Counted from the first letter of the stretch, positions 37,737 through 47,761 are shown. The stretch: 64,000 nt of DNA from Sodalis ligni (GCF_016865525.2 NZ_CP075169.1:62001-126000); one strand, 5' to 3'. Translations and numbers: made by a program. Notes: generated by a model from the letters alone, not told the origin.

Positions 37737-39125
37737 ATGTCGTGTGAATTAAAAGCCAAAGACCGTGCCGGTGTGATCAACCCGATATTCACCTGTCAAC
37801 CGGCGGGAGCGCAGTATGTCAGCATCGGTATCAAGGATTGTATCGGTATCGTCCACGGCGGCCAGGGGTGCGTGATGTTTGTGCGCCTGCTGATTTCCCA
37901 GCATTTGAAGGAGAGTTTCGAAATCGCCTCCTCTTCGGTGCATGAGGACGGCGCGGTATTCGGCGCCCTGGATCGCGTTGAGCAGGCCGTAGATGTCCTG
38001 CTGATGCGTTATCCCCATGTGAAGGTCATCCCCATCATCACCACCTGCTCCACCGAAGTGATCGGCGATGATGTGGACGGGGTGGTGAGAAAGCTGAACG
38101 AGGAATTATTGCAGGAAAAATTCCCCGGACGTGAGGTTTACCTGATTCCGATCCATACGCCGAGCTTCGTCGGCAGCATGGTGAGCGGCTACGATGTGGC
38201 GGTGCGGGATTTTGTGAAATACTTCGCCAAGAAAACCGAACCCAACGGCAAGCTGAACGTGGTGACCGGCTGGGTAAACCCAGGGGATGTCACGGCGCTG
38301 AAACATCTGCTGGCGGAAATGCAGATCGACGCCACCGTGCTGTTTGAAATCGAAGATTTCGATTCACCGGTCATGCCCAGCGGAAATACCGTTTCCCACG
38401 GCAATACCACCATTGAGGATTTACGTGGAACCGCCAACGCGCTGGGAACCATCGCCCTCAATCGTTACGAAGGACGCAAGGCCGCCGATTGGCTGGCGGA
38501 AAAATTCGATATCCCGACCATTATCGGGCCCACGCCCATCGGCATCCGCAATACGGATACCTTTTTGCAGAACCTGAAAAAGCTTACCGGCAAACCGATT
38601 CCGGAATCGCTGGTACGGGAACGCGGCATCGCCATCGACGCACTGACGGATCTGGTGCATATGTTCCTGGCGGATAAGCGTGTCGCGATTTACGGTAATC
38701 CGGATTTGGTGATAGGTCTGGCGGAGTTCTGCCTGGATCTGGAAATGAAGCCGGTATTGGTCCTGCTTGGGGACGATAACGCCCATTACGACACCGATCC
38801 CCGCGTCACGGCACTGCAGGAAAAGGTCGATTTCGATATGGAAATAGTGACCAATGCGGATCTCTGGGATCTGGAAAAGCGCATCACGCAAGACGGCCTG
38901 AAACTGGATCTTATCCTCGGACATTCCAAAGGACGTTTCACCGCCATCGACAACCAGATCCCCATGGTGCGGGTGGGTTTCCCTACCTACGATCGGGCCG
39001 GATCCTACCGTCATCCGGTGGTGGGCTATGCCGGCGCCATCTGGCTGGCGGAGCAAATCGCCAACGCGCTGTTTACCGATATGGAATACAAGAAAAACAA
39101 GGAATGGCTGCTGAACGTTTGGTAA
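37737..39125 (+). CDS. anfK: AnfK, beta subunit of the iron-only nitrogenase
   Basis: This 462-residue subunit (same length as Azotobacter AnfK) pairs with AnfD and completes the P-cluster with Cys20 (FTCQPAGAQY), Cys45 (GGQGCVMF) and Cys104 (TTCSTEVIGDD). It has the short N-terminus typical of alternative nitrogenases. It starts 15 bp after anfG. A strong hairpin directly follows its stop codon. The four structural genes anfHDGK are intact and should give an active enzyme if cofactor assembly (NifB, NifUSV and others) is supplied from elsewhere. Confidence 0.95.
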   Translation: MSCELKAKDRAGVINPIFTCQPAGAQYVSIGIKDCIGIVHGGQGCVMFVRLLISQHLKESFEIASSSVHEDGAVFGALDRVEQAVDVLLMRYPHVKVIPIITTCSTEVIGDDVDGVVRKLNEELLQEKFPGREVYLIPIHTPSFVGSMVSGYDVAVRDFVKYFAKKTEPNGKLNVVTGWVNPGDVTALKHLLAEMQIDATVLFEIEDFDSPVMPSGNTVSHGNTTIEDLRGTANALGTIALNRYEGRKAADWLAEKFDIPTIIGPTPIGIRNTDTFLQNLKKLTGKPIPESLVRERGIAIDALTDLVHMFLADKRVAIYGNPDLVIGLAEFCLDLEMKPVLVLLGDDNAHYDTDPRVTALQEKVDFDMEIVTNADLWDLEKRITQDGLKLDLILGHSKGRFTAIDNQIPMVRVGFPTYDRAGSYRHPVVGYAGAIWLAEQIANALFTDMEYKKNKEWLLNVW

Positions 39126-39126
39126 G

Positions 39127-39167
39127 GCGCCCCCCGTGATGCCGCTGTCCGGCGGCACCCGGGGCGC
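39127..39167 (+). other. Strong mRNA hairpin after anfK
   Basis: Three stacked stems: GCGCCCC with GGGGCGC, GTG with CAC, and GCCG with CGGC around CTGTC. It begins one base after the anfK stop codon and lacks a T-run. It may protect the structural-gene message or partly terminate before the accessory genes. Confidence 0.65.
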
Positions 39168-39233
39168 TGCGTCCATTGGCTTCTTACCGGATGGCGAATC
39201 GCGGTCCGGTCACGCCTCCCGAGGATAAACCCG

Positions 39234-39650
39234 ATGTCCAAATTGATTTTCGAAACCGAACAGAAAAAGTTTACCCGCCTTTCCGCCGATGCCCGTGGCT
39301 ATCACCGCCGCGCGGTACTGTTTGCCGAACAGGCGCAATCGCCGGGGCTGATTTTCAACGTGGGGTCCATTGCCGTTGAATGCTATCTCATCGCCTTATG
39401 CGCCTATTACGGCAGCATGGCGTTTAATCATAACTATTCCAGCCTGATGGATACCGCGGAAGAGGTCATCAACTTCCCGCCGGAGTTAAGCCTGAAAATC
39501 CGGGCGCTGGATGAAATATTCGGTATCTGTTCCCTGGATAACTATCACCACGGCACTCCCACCGAGGCGGACGCCGCCGGGATCGTCGAAATTTGCCTGG
39601 CGCTGTCGGCGATGCTGGACGCCCTAGCGGTGAATAAGCTTCCTTATTAA
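39234..39650 (+). CDS. Anf-cluster accessory protein, HEPN-like helical (AnfR candidate)
   Basis: This 138-residue, helix-rich protein has the general pattern of HEPN-domain proteins: an N-terminal helix with RGYHRRAVLFAEQAQSPGL, a second with GSIAVECYLIALCAYYGSMA, and a C-terminal helix. It is translated in the anf operon direction 108 bp after anfK. In Azotobacter the genes after anfK are anfO and anfR, both needed for N2-fixing growth on the iron-only enzyme; this gene may be the anfR counterpart or another accessory gene, which I cannot settle from memory. No catalytic HEPN RNase motif (RxxxxH) is evident. Role in the Fe-only system is inferred from position. Confidence 0.55.
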   Translation: MSKLIFETEQKKFTRLSADARGYHRRAVLFAEQAQSPGLIFNVGSIAVECYLIALCAYYGSMAFNHNYSSLMDTAEEVINFPPELSLKIRALDEIFGICSLDNYHHGTPTEADAAGIVEICLALSAMLDALAVNKLPY

Positions 39651-39665
39651 TTAAACGAGGACATT

Positions 39666-40172
39666 ATGCAGTCGATGACAGGCGTTGCGCCCCATGGGCA
39701 CCCTCATGGCGAAATGCGTCGGGATGATAGGGAGATAACCGATGCGGCGGAGATCAATGAAATCCTAAATGCCGCCAAAGTGATGTATATCTCCCTGGCG
39801 GATAACAACATTCCTTTTATGGTGCCGGTGTTTTACGCCTGGGACGGGATGTCCTTATATTTCCACTCGGCCCGCTCCGGCAGCAAGATAGATATCCTGA
39901 AAAGAAACAACGCCATCTGTTTTGCCGTTTCCATCGAGCAAGGGGTGGTGGAAGACGAGGTTATTTGTAATTTCGAGGCCAAACATCGCACGGTGATTGG
40001 CTTGGGTAACGCGGTATTTATTGAGGATGAACAGGAAAAAATCGCCGCCCTGAACCGCATCGTCGCCCGGTTCAGCGATAAAGCCTGGAGCTTTCCCCAG
40101 GCCAATCTGCGTTCCACCCTGGTATTGCGCATTGATGTGGTGTCCATAAAAGGTAAAAAACACGGTTTTTAA
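39666..40172 (+). CDS. Pyridoxamine-phosphate-oxidase-like split-barrel protein (Anf3-type candidate)
   Basis: This 168-residue protein has the flavin-binding split-barrel fold of the PNPOx/NimA group: VMYISLADNNIPFMVPVFYA, LYFHSARSGSKIDILKRNN, CFAVSIEQGVV, and a C-terminal LRIDVVSIKGKKHGF. A His-rich N-terminus (HGHPHGEMRRDD) is notable. PNPOx-fold proteins co-occur with anf genes; Anf3 of Azotobacter is described as a flavin- and heme-containing oxidase protecting the iron-only nitrogenase from O2. This gene may be that protein, but a NimA-like relative is possible. It is spaced 15 bp after the previous gene, so co-transcribed. Confidence 0.6.
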   Translation: MQSMTGVAPHGHPHGEMRRDDREITDAAEINEILNAAKVMYISLADNNIPFMVPVFYAWDGMSLYFHSARSGSKIDILKRNNAICFAVSIEQGVVEDEVICNFEAKHRTVIGLGNAVFIEDEQEKIAALNRIVARFSDKAWSFPQANLRSTLVLRIDVVSIKGKKHGF

Positions 40173-40184
40173 CCGGAGGACAAA

Positions 40185-40802
40185 ATGAAAATAGCGGTAT
40201 TTGTCGATACCGAAGGCAAAACGGCGTCTTTGTATCAGCAGGGTACGATTCGGGTGTACGAATCCTTGCCGTCAGGCTGGCAACCGGTGCGGGAAATCCC
40301 CTTTGGCCTGAGGGAAGATATGGGACTGGCGGAAATCCGTGCCCACATCCTGGCAATGCTCGCCGACCTGGACGGCTGCCGTCATTTTGTCGCCCGCGCC
40401 ATTAACGGCGCGATGCTGTCCTATTTTGACGGTATGGGCATTGTAATGTGGAAGCTGACAGGGGACCCGGTGGGTTTTTTACCGCGGATACAGCATATCG
40501 CCCTGGACAAAACCCGTCAGGAGCAGACCGCGCAGGGGGCGACAGCCGCCACGTTTATCAAACCCGGCGACGCGGCGGGGGAATATCGGCTCAACCTTAT
40601 CGACGCCTTGAAGAGCGATAGCGCATTAACCTCCAAACAGGTTTTGCAGCCTTTTTTGCGCCGGTCGGATTTTACCCGGCTTGAGATCGTTTGCGATCAT
40701 TTGCCCAAATGGTTCGACAGGGAATTACCGGCGCTGGAATTGACCCTGGCGGCGGAGAAAAAGCCGGACGGCCGTTGTTATGCCGTGATCAGCCGTCCCT
40801 GA
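40185..40802 (+). CDS. anfO: AnfO, accessory protein of the iron-only nitrogenase
   Basis: This 205-residue protein matches the AnfO family by its start MKIAVFVDTEGKTASLYQQG, its central block RHFVARAINGAMLSYFDGMG, and the C-terminal RLEIVCDHLPKWFDREL. AnfO is required for diazotrophic growth with nitrogenase 3 in Azotobacter, though not for acetylene reduction, and a Cys (Cys158 there) is important; Cys170 here (EIVCDHLP) is the likely equivalent. It lies 12 bp after the PNPOx-like gene with RBS CCGGAGGA, as the last gene of the anfH operon. Biochemical role unknown. Confidence 0.8.
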   Translation: MKIAVFVDTEGKTASLYQQGTIRVYESLPSGWQPVREIPFGLREDMGLAEIRAHILAMLADLDGCRHFVARAINGAMLSYFDGMGIVMWKLTGDPVGFLPRIQHIALDKTRQEQTAQGATAATFIKPGDAAGEYRLNLIDALKSDSALTSKQVLQPFLRRSDFTRLEIVCDHLPKWFDRELPALELTLAAEKKPDGRCYAVISRP

Positions 40803-41064
40803 GGGCAACGCTTCGCCACGCTGCTTTTAGTTCAGGCCAAACGGTATTCCCTCCGTCGCGCTGCTTGATGACCGGGTCCCGGTCGGCATGTATCAGGCAA
40901 TGATCCGCGCTTGAAGGAAGTCGGCGGCCCTGACCGGCTGCTTTCAATCAAGGAAGGTCTACCCACCGTGCTAAAACGTACAATGCCGCCGAAGGATTGT
41001 CGTTTATGGTACAAAATACAGCCAACGGCGTAATGGCCCCGGCGGCAATATGATGCCAAATCAT

Positions 41065-41092
41065 ATCGTTATATATTTTATTACATAGCGAC
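41065..41092. promoter_or_regulatory. ModE-type operator (Mo box) controlling anfA
   Basis: ATCGTTATAT-N7-TACATAGCGA is a dyad with TATAT / TACAT half-sites 7 bp apart and CG extensions on both sides, an even better ModE match than the copy before the modA-like gene. It ends only 4 bp before the -24 element of the anfA promoter, so a bound ModE-type protein would hinder RNA polymerase. In Rhodobacter capsulatus the ModE homologues MopA/MopB repress anfA in this way. Confidence 0.75.
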
Positions 41093-41095
41093 TTT

Positions 41096-41111
41096 TGGCG
41101 TCCGTCTTGCA
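41096..41111 (+). promoter_or_regulatory. Sigma-54-like (-24/-12) promoter of anfA
   Basis: TGGCGTCCGTCTTGCA keeps the essential GG (41097-41098) and GC (41109-41110) 10 bp apart and the TTGCA of the -12 element. Transcription would start near 41122, with a leader of about 44 nt. Dependence on RpoN suggests an NtrC-type activator turns on anfA under nitrogen starvation. Confidence 0.6.
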
Positions 41112-41165
41112 ATATCCTCTGCTCAAGCCAGCTATTTTCCGGCAGACACCGCTGAGGAGAGGGTC

Positions 41166-42785
41166 ATGAATCAAGTCGTTAACCCACTGACAAATCACGT
41201 CGCCACCCACTCTTTATTGACGGAGTCATTGTCCTTTTCCTGCCACTTGGGTGAGTGCCGTTCCGAACTGCTGCCCTTGCTGTCGGAAGTGAGCAAAGTG
41301 GTCAGCCGCGAGGGATCGTTATCCAAGACATTAAAGCTGGTGCTGGAATTGATGCAAAAACACCTCCAGGTCACCCGCGCGATGATTTCCCTATACGACG
41401 CCAGCTGCGATCAGATTTTTATCCATGAAAGCTTCGGACTGTCCCGAGAAGAGAGCGAAAAAGGGGTCTATTACCCCGGCGAAGGCATTACCGGCAAAGT
41501 GGTGGAAACCAGACAGCCGATTATCGTGCCGGTTATCGCCGACGAGCCGTTATTTCTCAATCGTACCGGCAGTTGGGATAGAAACCTGGATAGCCGTCTT
41601 TCCTTTATCTGCGTGCCCATCATGCGCGGCATGAAAGTCATGGGCACCATCGGGGTAGAGCGCTTATACAATAACCGGCAACTGCTGCACCTCGATCTCG
41701 AAGTGCTGGGGATTATCGCCACCACCATCGCCCAGGCGGTGGAGCTTCATCTGCTGGAGCGGGCCCACAAACAAGTGTTGCAGGCGCAAAGCGCCCGGCT
41801 GAACAGCGAATTAAAGGAAAAGTTCAAGCCCTCGAATATTATCGGCAATTCCAAAGCCATGCAGTCTGTTTACATGATGATTGATAAGGTCAGCCATGCC
41901 CGCACCACGGTGCTGATTCTGGGTGAAAGCGGCGTGGGTAAAGAGCGGGTGGCCAGCGCCATTCACTACAACAGCAGCTGCGCCCACGGGCCCTTTATCA
42001 AATTCAACTGCGCCTCGCTGCCGGAAAGCGTGATTGAAAGCGAGCTGTTCGGCCATGAAAAAGGCGCCTTCACCGGTGCGGTGGCGCGCCGGGCCGGCCG
42101 CTTCGAAGAGGCCCATGGCGGCACCCTGTTCCTGGACGAAGTGGGTGAGCTCTCTCCGGCGGTACAGGCGAAACTGTTGCGGGTCATTCAGGAACGCTGT
42201 TTCGAACGGCTCGGCAGTAATGAATCCATCAAGGTGAATGTACGTATTCTGGCGGCCACCCATTGCGATTTGACCGAAATGGTGGAAAAAGGCACCTTCC
42301 GCGAAGATCTGTTTTATCGGCTGAACGTGTTTCCGATTACCATCCCGCCGCTGCGGGAACGGGGTAACGATATTCTGCTGCTCGCCGAGCATTTCAATGC
42401 CTATTTCGCCAAGGAGCAGCAGGTGGACGTCCCCACCATCGCCACGCCGGCGCTGAATTTGCTGCTGAGCTACGATTGGCCGGGCAATGTGCGGGAATTG
42501 GAAAACCTGATGGAGCGGGCGGTACTGCTGGCGGAGGGCGGCGTGATCCACAGCTACAACCTGCCTAACGGCCTGCAGCCCGCCGTGCTGGGTGAACTCG
42601 GCGGCCAGTCCGGCCTGGAAGCGCGGTTATCCCTGATGGAATACGAAATAATCGTCGAGTCCCTGTCGCGCCATCAAGGGAACATGTCCAAGGCAGCGGC
42701 GCAATTGGGCCTGACCCGGCGCATGCTCGGTTTGCGCATGGCAAAGTACCGGCTCAATTATAAAGATTACCGGTGCGGAGGTTAA
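41166..42785 (+). CDS. anfA: AnfA, sigma-54-dependent activator of anfHDGK
   Basis: This 539-residue activator has a short N-terminal Cys motif (Cys26 and Cys31 in SFSCHLGECRSE), a GAF domain (about 35-200), an AAA+ domain (about 215-450) with Walker A GESGVGKE, the sigma-54-contacting GAFTGA loop, and Walker B GGTLFLDEVGEL, and a C-terminal Fis-like helix-turn-helix (MSKAAAQLGLTRRMLGLRMA). The two N-terminal Cys with four residues between match the essential Cys21/Cys26 pair of Azotobacter AnfA, a proposed metal/redox-sensing site. It should bind the GTAC-N6-GTAC sites upstream of anfH. It is followed one base later by a second activator-like gene. Confidence 0.93.
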   Translation: MNQVVNPLTNHVATHSLLTESLSFSCHLGECRSELLPLLSEVSKVVSREGSLSKTLKLVLELMQKHLQVTRAMISLYDASCDQIFIHESFGLSREESEKGVYYPGEGITGKVVETRQPIIVPVIADEPLFLNRTGSWDRNLDSRLSFICVPIMRGMKVMGTIGVERLYNNRQLLHLDLEVLGIIATTIAQAVELHLLERAHKQVLQAQSARLNSELKEKFKPSNIIGNSKAMQSVYMMIDKVSHARTTVLILGESGVGKERVASAIHYNSSCAHGPFIKFNCASLPESVIESELFGHEKGAFTGAVARRAGRFEEAHGGTLFLDEVGELSPAVQAKLLRVIQERCFERLGSNESIKVNVRILAATHCDLTEMVEKGTFREDLFYRLNVFPITIPPLRERGNDILLLAEHFNAYFAKEQQVDVPTIATPALNLLLSYDWPGNVRELENLMERAVLLAEGGVIHSYNLPNGLQPAVLGELGGQSGLEARLSLMEYEIIVESLSRHQGNMSKAAAQLGLTRRMLGLRMAKYRLNYKDYRCGG

Positions 42786-42786
42786 A

Positions 42787-43959
<1,173 letters not shown>

Positions 43960-44020
43960 CGACTGCATCGGGCTAAAACCCTGTCCGCGAGTACCGCACT
44001 TTAAACCGTGCCCGGTCGGA

Positions 44021-44115
44021 GCAGGATGCTAGATCGTAAACACGCCGTAAATCCATCCCTGGAGGCTCGATCCGCGCCGTCCTGGCGCGGACGGTTTACT
44101 CTCCTAGCATCCTGC
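44021..44115. repeat. 95-bp palindromic element with central hairpin
   Basis: Outer arms GCAGGATGCTAG (44021-44032) and CTAGCATCCTGC (44104-44115) are perfect inverted repeats; GTAAAC/GTTTAC lies inside them, and the centre has TCCGCGCC-GTCCT-GGCGCGGA. The inner text (CCGTAAATCCATCCCTGGAG) resembles short dispersed palindromic repeats known from Enterobacterales. It lies 60 bp beyond the last anf-cluster gene. Confidence 0.7.
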
Positions 44116-44163
44116 CCCGCCTCATAAACTCTGAGAACGTTTGCAAGTTCCCCACGGCCCGCG

Positions 44164-44420
44164 AGGCCCGCTGTCACCGAACGTGCAACGGGCATGTTAA
44201 AGGGAGAGCGCGCCAATGGGGCCGACGCGGGCGTGGTTTTACCGCCCGCCGAAGCGCCCCATGGCACGCTAGGCCCGCTGTCACCGAACGTGCAACGGGC
44301 ATGTTAAAGGGAGAGCGCGCCAATGGGGCCGACGCGGGCGTGGTTTTACCGCCCGCCGAAGCGCCCCATGGCACGCTAGGCCCGCCATCACCGATCCTGA
44401 ACCGGACGTGTTAAAGGGCA
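44164..44420. repeat. Tandem 107-bp structured repeats (two full units plus a partial unit)
   Basis: Units 44164-44270 and 44271-44377 appear identical over their length; a third, truncated unit with altered sequence (AGGCCCGCCATCACCG...) runs to about 44420. Each unit contains GCGGGCG-TGGTTTTAC-CGCCCGC within longer imperfect arms. The same family occurs once plus a partial at 21826-21975. Confidence 0.8.
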
Positions 44421-44463
44421 CCCATGCCGATACCGGGGTTCAAGCGCGCCCCGCGCGCAATCA

Positions 44464-45175
44464 TCAAGCAAAGACCCCAGCCAGCCAGGACCGCCAAAAA
44501 TCCCCCGCAGCCTGCGCCAGCAACGGCGCATAGCGGCGGCTCTGTCTCCCGCAATTGCGGCACGCTCACCCCCGCCCCGGCCAGCTCGGCGGCATGGCCC
44601 ACATCCCACGACTCCAAACCCGCCGCGGTCACCTCCAAATGACACTGGAATCCCAACGCATAGTCACCCAATGCAAAGGCCTGATTGGCATACCTGTCTG
44701 AGCCCGCCAAATGCCATGCCCCGGCCGGCAGATCAAAGGTATCCCCATGCCAATGCAACACCTTCACCTGCCGGTTCAACAGCCCGGACAGCGCCGGCAG
44801 CCGCGAGATGTCCCCACCGGCATGCAGCGCCCCCCAGCCGATTTCCTTACCCGCCGTACCGGGATAAACCCTGGCGCCCGCCGCCGCCGCCATAAGCTGC
44901 CCTCCCAGGCATATCCCAAGCGTCGGCCGCTGCCGCGCCAGCCTGGCGCGTATCAGTTCGATTTCAGGCACCAGGAAAGGATAGGCCTCCTGTTCATACA
45001 CCCCGATAGGGCCGCCCAAGACAATCACCAGATCGTAGGCCAGCGGGTCCACCTCGGACCAGTCCAGCGCGCAGGCGTCGGCCATGGTGATGTTAAACCC
45101 GCTCCGGGTTAATATCCCCCCAAGGGATCCCAAGTCCTCAAAAGCGACGTGGTAAATGGCCAATGCATTACGCAT
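44464..45175 (-). pseudogene. Class I glutamine amidotransferase (GMP-synthase-like), frameshifted near the C-terminus
   Basis: The product is a stand-alone GATase1-type protein: oxyanion region LGGPIGVYEQEAYP, nucleophile Cys in PTLGICLGGQLMA (near residue 88), KVLHWHGDTFDLP, and the catalytic His-Glu in GFQCHLEVT (near 176). Up to about residue 205 the frame is normal. It then reads a low-quality tail to 44411; shifting frame near 44550 gives a typical family end (RQSRRYAPLLAQAAGDFWRS) and a stop at 44464. So one base was gained or lost near the GGGAGACAG. Catalytic residues precede the lesion. Function of such proteins is varied (amide or gamma-glutamyl hydrolysis); no partner is visible here. 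Confidence 0.7.
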
Positions 45176-46013
45176 TATATTCTTCCAGTAAAAGAGTTAT
45201 TAATGAAAACGGGAATAGATATTTTTATCAGGTTAAATCTTTCGCGAAATAAAAATCTTTTATTTAATTGATCTCGGCATTGCCAATTGCTTAAAAATGT
45301 CTACCCCGCTGTTTAAGAGCGGTAAAAGACGGCAGGAACCACAACCAAAATATCAGACAACACCCCCTTGGCGCCGCGAATTATTCAGGGGAATATAGCG
45401 TGTCGAGGACGCGCCGACGCTGGTGATCCTCTGTTATTCTTATGGCTAGTCATATTGTTTTAATATAGTAGGCGGATAGTATGGCGATGTGAGCGGCAGA
45501 GTTGTCGAATCGCCAAATAACCTAATTAATGACAGCATTTTAACCTGCTTTTAACCCACATTCTTGAAACAACCGTTCATATATTAGCCATTCGGAAAGA
45601 AAGTTTTTTAGTTTTTAATTAGAATCTATGACCAGTAATCTTTGATAATAGAGTGCAATACTTTGGTTTATTAACTATAAGCCTAATGTTCGTGCTGGTT
45701 TTATGATCAAATACCTGGTGTTTATGTTCGTTTGGCCCACCCCTTAAAATGTGTAAATCCCTATTGGTTATATTGACGTCATGGCAAACTGTTGCCAAAT
45801 TGGGAGCCTCGGAAGTCAGGGGGGCAAAGGATTGTTTGAATGTGTCCTGCATTCAGCATGTCGGTCGACGCTTTTCATCGGGCAGTCCGCACTCTTCTTT
45901 CCCCTCTTTCGTTCGGTTGCCGCAAGGCGCACAGCACAGACCGCAGCCTAAAAAAAACAGCGTCTGGCCGTATACACAACACACAACATCACATCACGTA
46001 ATGGAGCATAATG
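45176..46013. other. Long upstream region of dppA
   Basis: About 840 bp, AT-rich on the left and without a supported gene. A 77-codon open frame (45619-45852, minus) has no recognisable features. The right end is the dppA leader with a CA-rich GcvB-like target. Confidence 0.5.
45974..45996 (+). promoter_or_regulatory. GcvB-type sRNA target in the dppA leader
   Basis: The CA-rich stretch ACACAACACACAACATCACA is complementary to the G/U-rich R1 seed of GcvB sRNA (GUUGUGAUGUUGUGUU-like, from memory). It lies about 20 nt before the start codon, where GcvB represses dppA translation in E. coli and Salmonella. Confidence 0.6.
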
Positions 46014-47621
46014 ATGACAATTTCCTTGACCAAATCAGGGATACTGAAGGTCGGCATTAGCCTGGCTGCTTTAGCTGTGGCTGCCAGCGTTCAGGCCAAA
46101 ACCCTGGTGTATTGCTCAGAGGGTTCGCCTGAAGGGTTCAATCCGCAGCTGTTCACCTCCGGCACCACCTTTGACGCCAGTTCCGTTCCTATCTATAACC
46201 GCCTGGTGGATTTTAAACTCGGCACTACGGAAGTGATTCCGAGTCTGGCGGAAAAATGGGACATCAGCGCCGACGGTAAAACCTATACCTTCCATTTGCG
46301 TCACGGCGTCAAGTGGCAGGAAAGCAAGGATTTCAAACCGACGCGCGAACTTAACGCCGACGACGTCGTCTTCTCCTTTACGCGCATGAAAGATGCCAAT
46401 GCCCCCTACCATAAAGTTTCCGGCGGCAGCTATGAATACTTTGACGGCATGGGCATGGGCGATTTGATAAGCAGCGTGGAAAAGGTCGACGATTATACCG
46501 TCCGCTTTAACCTGACCCGTGCAGAGGCGCCTTTCCTGGCCGATTTAGGCATGGACTTCGCTTCCATTATGTCCGCCGAATATGGGGATGTGATGATGAA
46601 AGCCGGCACGCCGGAAAAAATCGACCTGAACCCAATCGGCACCGGTCCGTTCCAACTGCTGCAGTACCAGAAGGATTCACGCATTCTGTATAAAGCGTTT
46701 GAAAACTACTGGGGCACCAAACCGAAAATCGATCGCCTGGTATTCTCCATTACCCCCGACGCGTCGGTACGTTACGCCAAACTGCAGAAAAACGAATGCC
46801 AGGTTATGCCGTACCCGAATCCGGCCGATATCGCCCGCATGAAGCAGGACAAAGATATCACCATGCTGTCCCAGCCGGGTCTGAACGTCGGTTATCTGTC
46901 GTTCAACGTACAAAAGAAACCGTTGGACAACCTGAAGGTCCGCCAGGCGCTGACCATGGCGGTGAATAAATCCGCCATCATCGACGCCGTTTACCAGGGC
47001 GCCGGCCAAGCGGCCAAGAACCTGATCCCGCCGACCATGTGGAGCTATAACGACGCGGTGCAGGATTATCCTTACGATCCGGTCAAGGCTAAAGCGCTGC
47101 TGAAAGATGCCGGTTTCCCCGATGGCTTCTCCATCGATTTATGGGCGATGCCGGTACAGCGTCCCTACAACCCGAATGCCCGTCGCATGGCGGAGCTGAT
47201 TCAGTCCGACTGGGCGAAAATCGGCGTGAAAGCCAAGATTGTCAGCTATGAATGGGGCGAGTATCTTAAACGCGCCAAAGCCGGCGAGCATCAGACCGTT
47301 ATGATGGGCTGGACCGGCGACAATGGGGATCCGGACAACTTCTTCGCCACCCTGTTCAGCTGCGATGCGGCTAAAGACGGCTCCAACTATTCAAGATGGT
47401 GCTACAAACCGTTTGAGGACGTGATCCAGCCGGCCCGCAGCACTTCCGATCAGGCAAAACGTATCGAGCTGTACAAGCAGGCTCAGGTGGTGATGCACGA
47501 TCAGGCCCCTGCGTTAATCATTGCCCATTCAACGGTGTACGAACCGGTGCGTAAAGAAGTCAAAGGGTACGTGGTTGATCCGTTAGGTAAACATCATTTC
47601 GAGAACGTATCTTTAGAGTAA
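46014..47621 (+). CDS. dppA: DppA, periplasmic dipeptide-binding protein
   Basis: This 535-residue secreted protein is nearly colinear with E. coli DppA: signal peptide residues 1-28 (...VAASVQA), mature start KTLVYCSEGSPEGFNPQLFT, the block ECQVMPYPNPADIARMKQDK, and the end DPLGKHHFENVSLE. It captures dipeptides (and heme or aminolevulinate in some bacteria) for the DppBCDF permease. Of two nearby ATGs (46011 and 46014) the second is chosen because it aligns with the E. coli start and is 7 nt from GGAG. Confidence 0.96.
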   Translation: MTISLTKSGILKVGISLAALAVAASVQAKTLVYCSEGSPEGFNPQLFTSGTTFDASSVPIYNRLVDFKLGTTEVIPSLAEKWDISADGKTYTFHLRHGVKWQESKDFKPTRELNADDVVFSFTRMKDANAPYHKVSGGSYEYFDGMGMGDLISSVEKVDDYTVRFNLTRAEAPFLADLGMDFASIMSAEYGDVMMKAGTPEKIDLNPIGTGPFQLLQYQKDSRILYKAFENYWGTKPKIDRLVFSITPDASVRYAKLQKNECQVMPYPNPADIARMKQDKDITMLSQPGLNVGYLSFNVQKKPLDNLKVRQALTMAVNKSAIIDAVYQGAGQAAKNLIPPTMWSYNDAVQDYPYDPVKAKALLKDAGFPDGFSIDLWAMPVQRPYNPNARRMAELIQSDWAKIGVKAKIVSYEWGEYLKRAKAGEHQTVMMGWTGDNGDPDNFFATLFSCDAAKDGSNYSRWCYKPFEDVIQPARSTSDQAKRIELYKQAQVVMHDQAPALIIAHSTVYEPVRKEVKGYVVDPLGKHHFENVSLE

Positions 47622-47653
47622 AGGTCAATAAACCCTCCTTAACCCTATAGGGA

Positions 47654-47678
47654 GCCCCCTCCGTTCATGCGAGGGGGC
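47654..47678 (+). terminator. dppA-dppB hairpin 1
   Basis: GCCCCCTC pairs perfectly with GAGGGGGC around a 9-nt loop about 30 nt after dppA. With the second hairpin it probably reduces read-through so that the binding protein is made in excess over the permease. Confidence 0.6.
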
Positions 47679-47761
47679 GGGAACATCCCCTGTGCCGCAC
47701 AGGGGAAGGTATCGCGCCAGCGAGGCCACGGGGGGGAATCCTGAAGATGTGAGCTTTGATA

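Larger units (their letters stand above)
40803..41165. other. anfO-anfA intergenic region
   Basis: This 363-bp region has no supported gene. Its right end contains the ModE-type palindrome (41065-41092), a -24/-12 element (41096-41111) and the anfA RBS (GAGGAGAGGG). Confidence 0.6.
43960..44463. other. Repeat-rich intergenic region right of the anf cluster
   Basis: About 500 bp without a gene; occupied by a 95-bp palindromic element and tandem copies of the 107-bp repeat. Open frames across it are repeat artefacts. Confidence 0.7.

Noticed and set aside
44164..44420. Tandem repeats as a possible CRISPR array
   Set aside because: Units are contiguous 107-bp tandem copies without spacers, and no cas genes are present.
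45619..45852. A 77-codon minus-strand open frame upstream of dppA
   Set aside because: No RBS, no recognisable motif, and AT-rich intergenic context; likely chance.
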